Assembly (NCBI RefSeq): GCF_003841485.1
Contig: NZ_REFY01000004.1
Coordinates: 310,001-374,000, forward strand
Direction of reading: 5' to 3'
Source of the DNA: Natrarchaeobius halalkaliphilus
GTDB lineage: Archaea > Halobacteriota > Halobacteria > Halobacteriales > Natrialbaceae
DNA: 64,000 nt
This document shows positions 61,554-64,000 of the stretch, one piece after another. The position numbers and the translations under genes were made by a program. Each line of letters opens with the position of its first letter. Position 1 is the first letter of the stretch. The notes beneath the pieces are model-generated. The model saw nothing but the letters and a program-made list of their open reading frames with translations, was not told where the DNA came from and did no database searches.

Positions 61554-62813
61554 TTATACGCCGGTCGAGTACCGGAGCAATCCGGCGAAGCCGCCGAAGG
61601 CGTTGTACAGCTGTTCGCCCTTCTCGAAGTCAGTCGAGATGAATTTCGTTTCGGTACCGCGTTGTTCTGCGATCTCGATGAGGTGGTCGATCGCGTCCTC
61701 GCGGTCCTCTTCGGTCGCGTCGACGTCGGATCCACACTCGCTGCAGCCGTGTTCGGGCATCGACGACCGACGGTCGATCACGTCGCGGTCGGTGTTTCCA
61801 CAGGCCTCACAATCGTAGGTTACGACGTCTTTCCGTAGGTCCTCGCTGATCAGCAGACGGTCGACTGCGCCCATCATCAGGTTTCTGCGGGTCTGTTCGA
61901 ACCCGTAGGTGGCGAGGTCGCCCGCGTTGAGTTCCTCGAAGAACTCCTCCATCTGCTGTTTGTCCTTCATTACCTCCGCGTCTGCGAGTGCGTCCTCGGC
62001 GTTGTCGACGAGGTCTTTCAGCCCCGACTCGTCGGTGTAAGCGACGTCGAACTTGCCGATGACGTTGTCCTGAATCTCGTGGTGGAGGTAATCGCCGTCG
62101 AGAAACTCGTCTTTCGTCGGGGAGGGGCCGCCGACGAGAATCCCATCGAGTTCGTGGCGCTTCGGAACGAAGAGGTCGTTCGCCATCCCGGCGACCTCCT
62201 GATAGAAGTTGTCGATCGCCTCGAGACGCAGGCGAGCGAATCGCTGGGCGGACTGGCCACCTTTTCGCTGTTTGCCGGGAACGAGCGACGAGGCGGACTT
62301 GACCGGCTCGATTCGCTTGCCTTTCAGCCAGCCGACGTTCGCCTCACGCCGGTCGAGGACGACCAGGCCGTAGAGCCCTTTGTCCGCGAGCATGTTCTCG
62401 AGCGGTTCGGTGAGGAAATCTGAATCGCAGTGGTATCGGAACGATTCGACCGGTTGGGGCGGGCTCTCGAGCACCTTGGTGACCATCGTGGTCTGACCGC
62501 CGCCGGCGTCGACTGCACCCGAGAACAACACCATCCCCTTTTCGGGGGGGTAGGTGTCGTAGTATCGGAGTCGGTCTTTGATGCTCGTCAGTGCGTCCTG
62601 GACGTTGGTTCGCGTCTGTTTGGACTTGATGTTGGCCGCTTCGCTGTGTTCCTGGGTGACGTGCTGGACGACGTCACTGACCTGTCTGTCGTCCGGGATG
62701 TAAATCGTCACGAGCTGTGTGCCAGAGCCCTCGTAGTCTGTGAGATCCTCGATGACCTTCCGGAACTCGTATTTCTTCCGGTCGGATTGCTCCTGCTCGC
62801 CCTCCTGGCTCAT
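61554..62813 (-). CDS. prf1: Peptide chain release factor aRF1
   Basis: 419 residues. Decodes all three stop codons and releases the peptide. NIKS motif at 61-64 in domain 1, GGQ at 185-187 (RKGGQSAQRF) in domain 2. A second Gly-Gly-Gly-Gln at 104-107 is in domain 1 and not the catalytic one. Domain 3 carries a zinc ribbon-like CEACGNTDRD and HGCSECGSDVD. It acts with ABCE1, encoded at 28460-30274. Start ATG 62813. Confidence 0.96.
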   Translation of the reverse strand: MSQEGEQEQSDRKKYEFRKVIEDLTDYEGSGTQLVTIYIPDDRQVSDVVQHVTQEHSEAANIKSKQTRTNVQDALTSIKDRLRYYDTYPPEKGMVLFSGAVDAGGGQTTMVTKVLESPPQPVESFRYHCDSDFLTEPLENMLADKGLYGLVVLDRREANVGWLKGKRIEPVKSASSLVPGKQRKGGQSAQRFARLRLEAIDNFYQEVAGMANDLFVPKRHELDGILVGGPSPTKDEFLDGDYLHHEIQDNVIGKFDVAYTDESGLKDLVDNAEDALADAEVMKDKQQMEEFFEELNAGDLATYGFEQTRRNLMMGAVDRLLISEDLRKDVVTYDCEACGNTDRDVIDRRSSMPEHGCSECGSDVDATEEDREDAIDHLIEIAEQRGTETKFISTDFEKGEQLYNAFGGFAGLLRYSTGV

Positions 62814-62936
62814 TAGCCGTACAAAACGGTGCTGTGGCTAAGTATTCTTTGACACGCTACTGCGATCGCTCGAATCTCGGCCGACGGGGGTAAGATTCAC
62901 GGTGGTGCCGTTCCACTGTCCGCACAGTATCCGAGT

Positions 62937-63815
62937 ATGTCACACGAGACTGTCTATGCTATCGCGAGCGGGAAGGGCGGTGTCGGAAAGACGACGACGA
63001 CGGTCAACCTCGGAACGGCACTCGCTCAGGCGGGCGAGCGGGTTGCCATCGTCGACACCGACCTGGGTATGGCGAACCTCGCCGGGTTCGTCAGTCTGAC
63101 TCCGGACGCGACGACGTTGCACGACGTGTTAGCCGGCGACGTCTCCATCGACGACGCAACCTATCGCCTCGCGGACAACATCGTCGCCGTTCCCAGTGGT
63201 ACCGACCTCGATGAATACGCCGAAACCTCTCCCGAGGGGCTTCGGGAGGCGGTCTCCGAACTACGTGCCACGTACGACTACGTCTTCCTCGACGTCGGAG
63301 CCGGAATCAGCCACGAGACGGTTCTCCCGCTCGGGCTCGCCGACGCCGTCGTCGTCGTCTCGACCCCCGAGCCCGCCGCCGTTCAGGACTCGAAAAAAAC
63401 GGTCGAACTCACCGATCGGGCGGGCGGCGATCTCGCGGGACTCATCGTCACTCGAACCCACCCCGGCAGCGACATCAGCTACGAGGAGGTCGCCTCCAGA
63501 CTCGAGATTCCGCTGCTCGGGACCGTTCCCGAAGATCCGACGTCCCGCGAAAGCGTCTACGCCGGGACGCCACTCGTCGTCTACGATCCGGACAGCGACG
63601 CATCCGCGGCGTATCGCCAGCTCGCCGCAGATCTCGCCGGCATCGAGATCCCGGATCACTCGAGCGGCGGCGACGACTCCGTCGGAACTGTCAGTTCGGA
63701 CGACGACTCGAACCCGGATGTCGATAGCGATCGAGATCACGAGGAGGTCATCGAAGGCGAGACAGCACACGACGAGGTTTCGAGTGCGATCACGGAAGCG
63801 GAATCCGATAGCTAA
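62937..63815 (+). CDS. MinD/ParA-like ATPase
   Basis: 292 residues. Deviant Walker A GKGGVGKT at 12-19 (preceded by IASGKGG), switch DTDLGMANLAGFVSL, Walker B-like YDYVFLDVGAGISHETVLPL. After about residue 220 the tail is low-complexity acidic (DDSVGTVSSDDDSNPDVDSD), with no amphipathic MinD-type membrane helix. So it belongs to the MinD superfamily of haloarchaea, but may not act at the membrane. Role unknown. Confidence 0.85.
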   Translation: MSHETVYAIASGKGGVGKTTTTVNLGTALAQAGERVAIVDTDLGMANLAGFVSLTPDATTLHDVLAGDVSIDDATYRLADNIVAVPSGTDLDEYAETSPEGLREAVSELRATYDYVFLDVGAGISHETVLPLGLADAVVVVSTPEPAAVQDSKKTVELTDRAGGDLAGLIVTRTHPGSDISYEEVASRLEIPLLGTVPEDPTSRESVYAGTPLVVYDPDSDASAAYRQLAADLAGIEIPDHSSGGDDSVGTVSSDDDSNPDVDSDRDHEEVIEGETAHDEVSSAITEAESDS

Positions 63816-64000
63816 CGGCCGGTAGGCGGTACCTGGTTTCGCTCCGAGACGCCTCGAGAGTTCTTTTCGTGTCGAATGCGGTGACTACCTTCGGCTCCGA
63901 ACGATCGTCTCTTCGAAACCGTTCGTATTTCGTTACCGAGTTCCGGCACACACGAACGTAACCCGCCGAATTCCACCTTTTCAGAGATTGGTTCTGGAAT
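63816..64000. other. Intergenic end of the window, no gene seen
   Basis: 185 bp to the window edge. T-rich runs (for example TTCTTTTCG) after the MinD-like stop may end its transcript. Nothing else is recognised. Confidence 0.4.

Noticed and set aside
62493-62504. Gly-Gly-Gly-Gln stretch in aRF1 at residues 104-107 taken as the catalytic GGQ
   Set aside because: It is in domain 1; the true GGQ is at residues 185-187 with the expected RKGGQSAQR surroundings.
1-64000. CRISPR array or classical defence island
   Set aside because: No evenly spaced direct repeats with unique spacers, and no cas or restriction genes were recognised.

Overview
The window is chromosomal DNA from a halophilic archaeon (class Halobacteria, most like the Natrialbaceae; the genus cannot be fixed from sequence alone). 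The evidence is high GC with strong third-position G/C, acidic proteins rich in Asp and Glu, TATA boxes about 25-32 nt ahead of start codons with almost no leader, Tat and lipobox secretion signals, and archaeal core genes: A-type ATP synthase, PAN, ABCE1, aRF1, Rio1, archaemetzincin, pyruvoyl arginine decarboxylase, bacterioopsin-activator-type and HalOD1 proteins.

Layout. 0-5 kb: the end of a radical SAM gene, a membrane-anchored winged-helix regulator, a secreted protein, a type IV pilin-like protein and a methyltransferase. 5-13.4 kb: the ATP synthase operon atpHIKECFAB. 13.4-17 kb: an AT-rich island between atpB and atpD. It holds a Tat-secreted protein gene split by a 1716-bp IS5-type element with perfect 8-bp target duplications; the element also carries an unrelated passenger gene. 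17-20 kb: small membrane proteins, atpD and conserved haloarchaeal genes. 20-33 kb: mostly minus-strand housekeeping (arginine decarboxylase, a PQQ-repeat lipoprotein, proteasome-activating nucleotidase, oligoendopeptidase F, ABCE1, NAD synthetase) mixed with plus-strand archaemetzincin, a response regulator and small regulators. 33-43 kb: a tyrosine recombinase, a PIN/KH ATPase with a duplicated 3' end, a FilR1-type regulator, a candidate structured RNA, an M20 peptidase, Rio1, a Rad3-type helicase and a tRNA-like gene. 43-55 kb: M32 carboxypeptidase, UvrD-like helicase, a probably inactive M24 homologue, riboflavin synthase, two paralogous membrane proteins, PrsW, FAU-1, a NUDIX protein and a bacterioopsin-activator-type regulator. 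55-64 kb: a 7TM histidine kinase, an aldo/keto reductase, an acyltransferase, release factor aRF1 and a MinD-like ATPase.

Functionally the window is mostly energy conversion, translation and ribosome recycling (ABCE1, aRF1, Rio1) and protein turnover (PAN, PepF, M32, M20, archaemetzincin, PrsW). The most unusual features are the passenger-carrying IS inside a secreted-protein gene, and a family of about 85-bp palindromic repeats, three of whose four copies supply the TGA stop codon of a neighbouring gene. Others are a three-hairpin intergenic region that may encode an RNA, and a tRNA-like gene whose anticodon region cannot be resolved.

All calls are from reading the sequence and from knowledge of the families. 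No database search or folding program was run.
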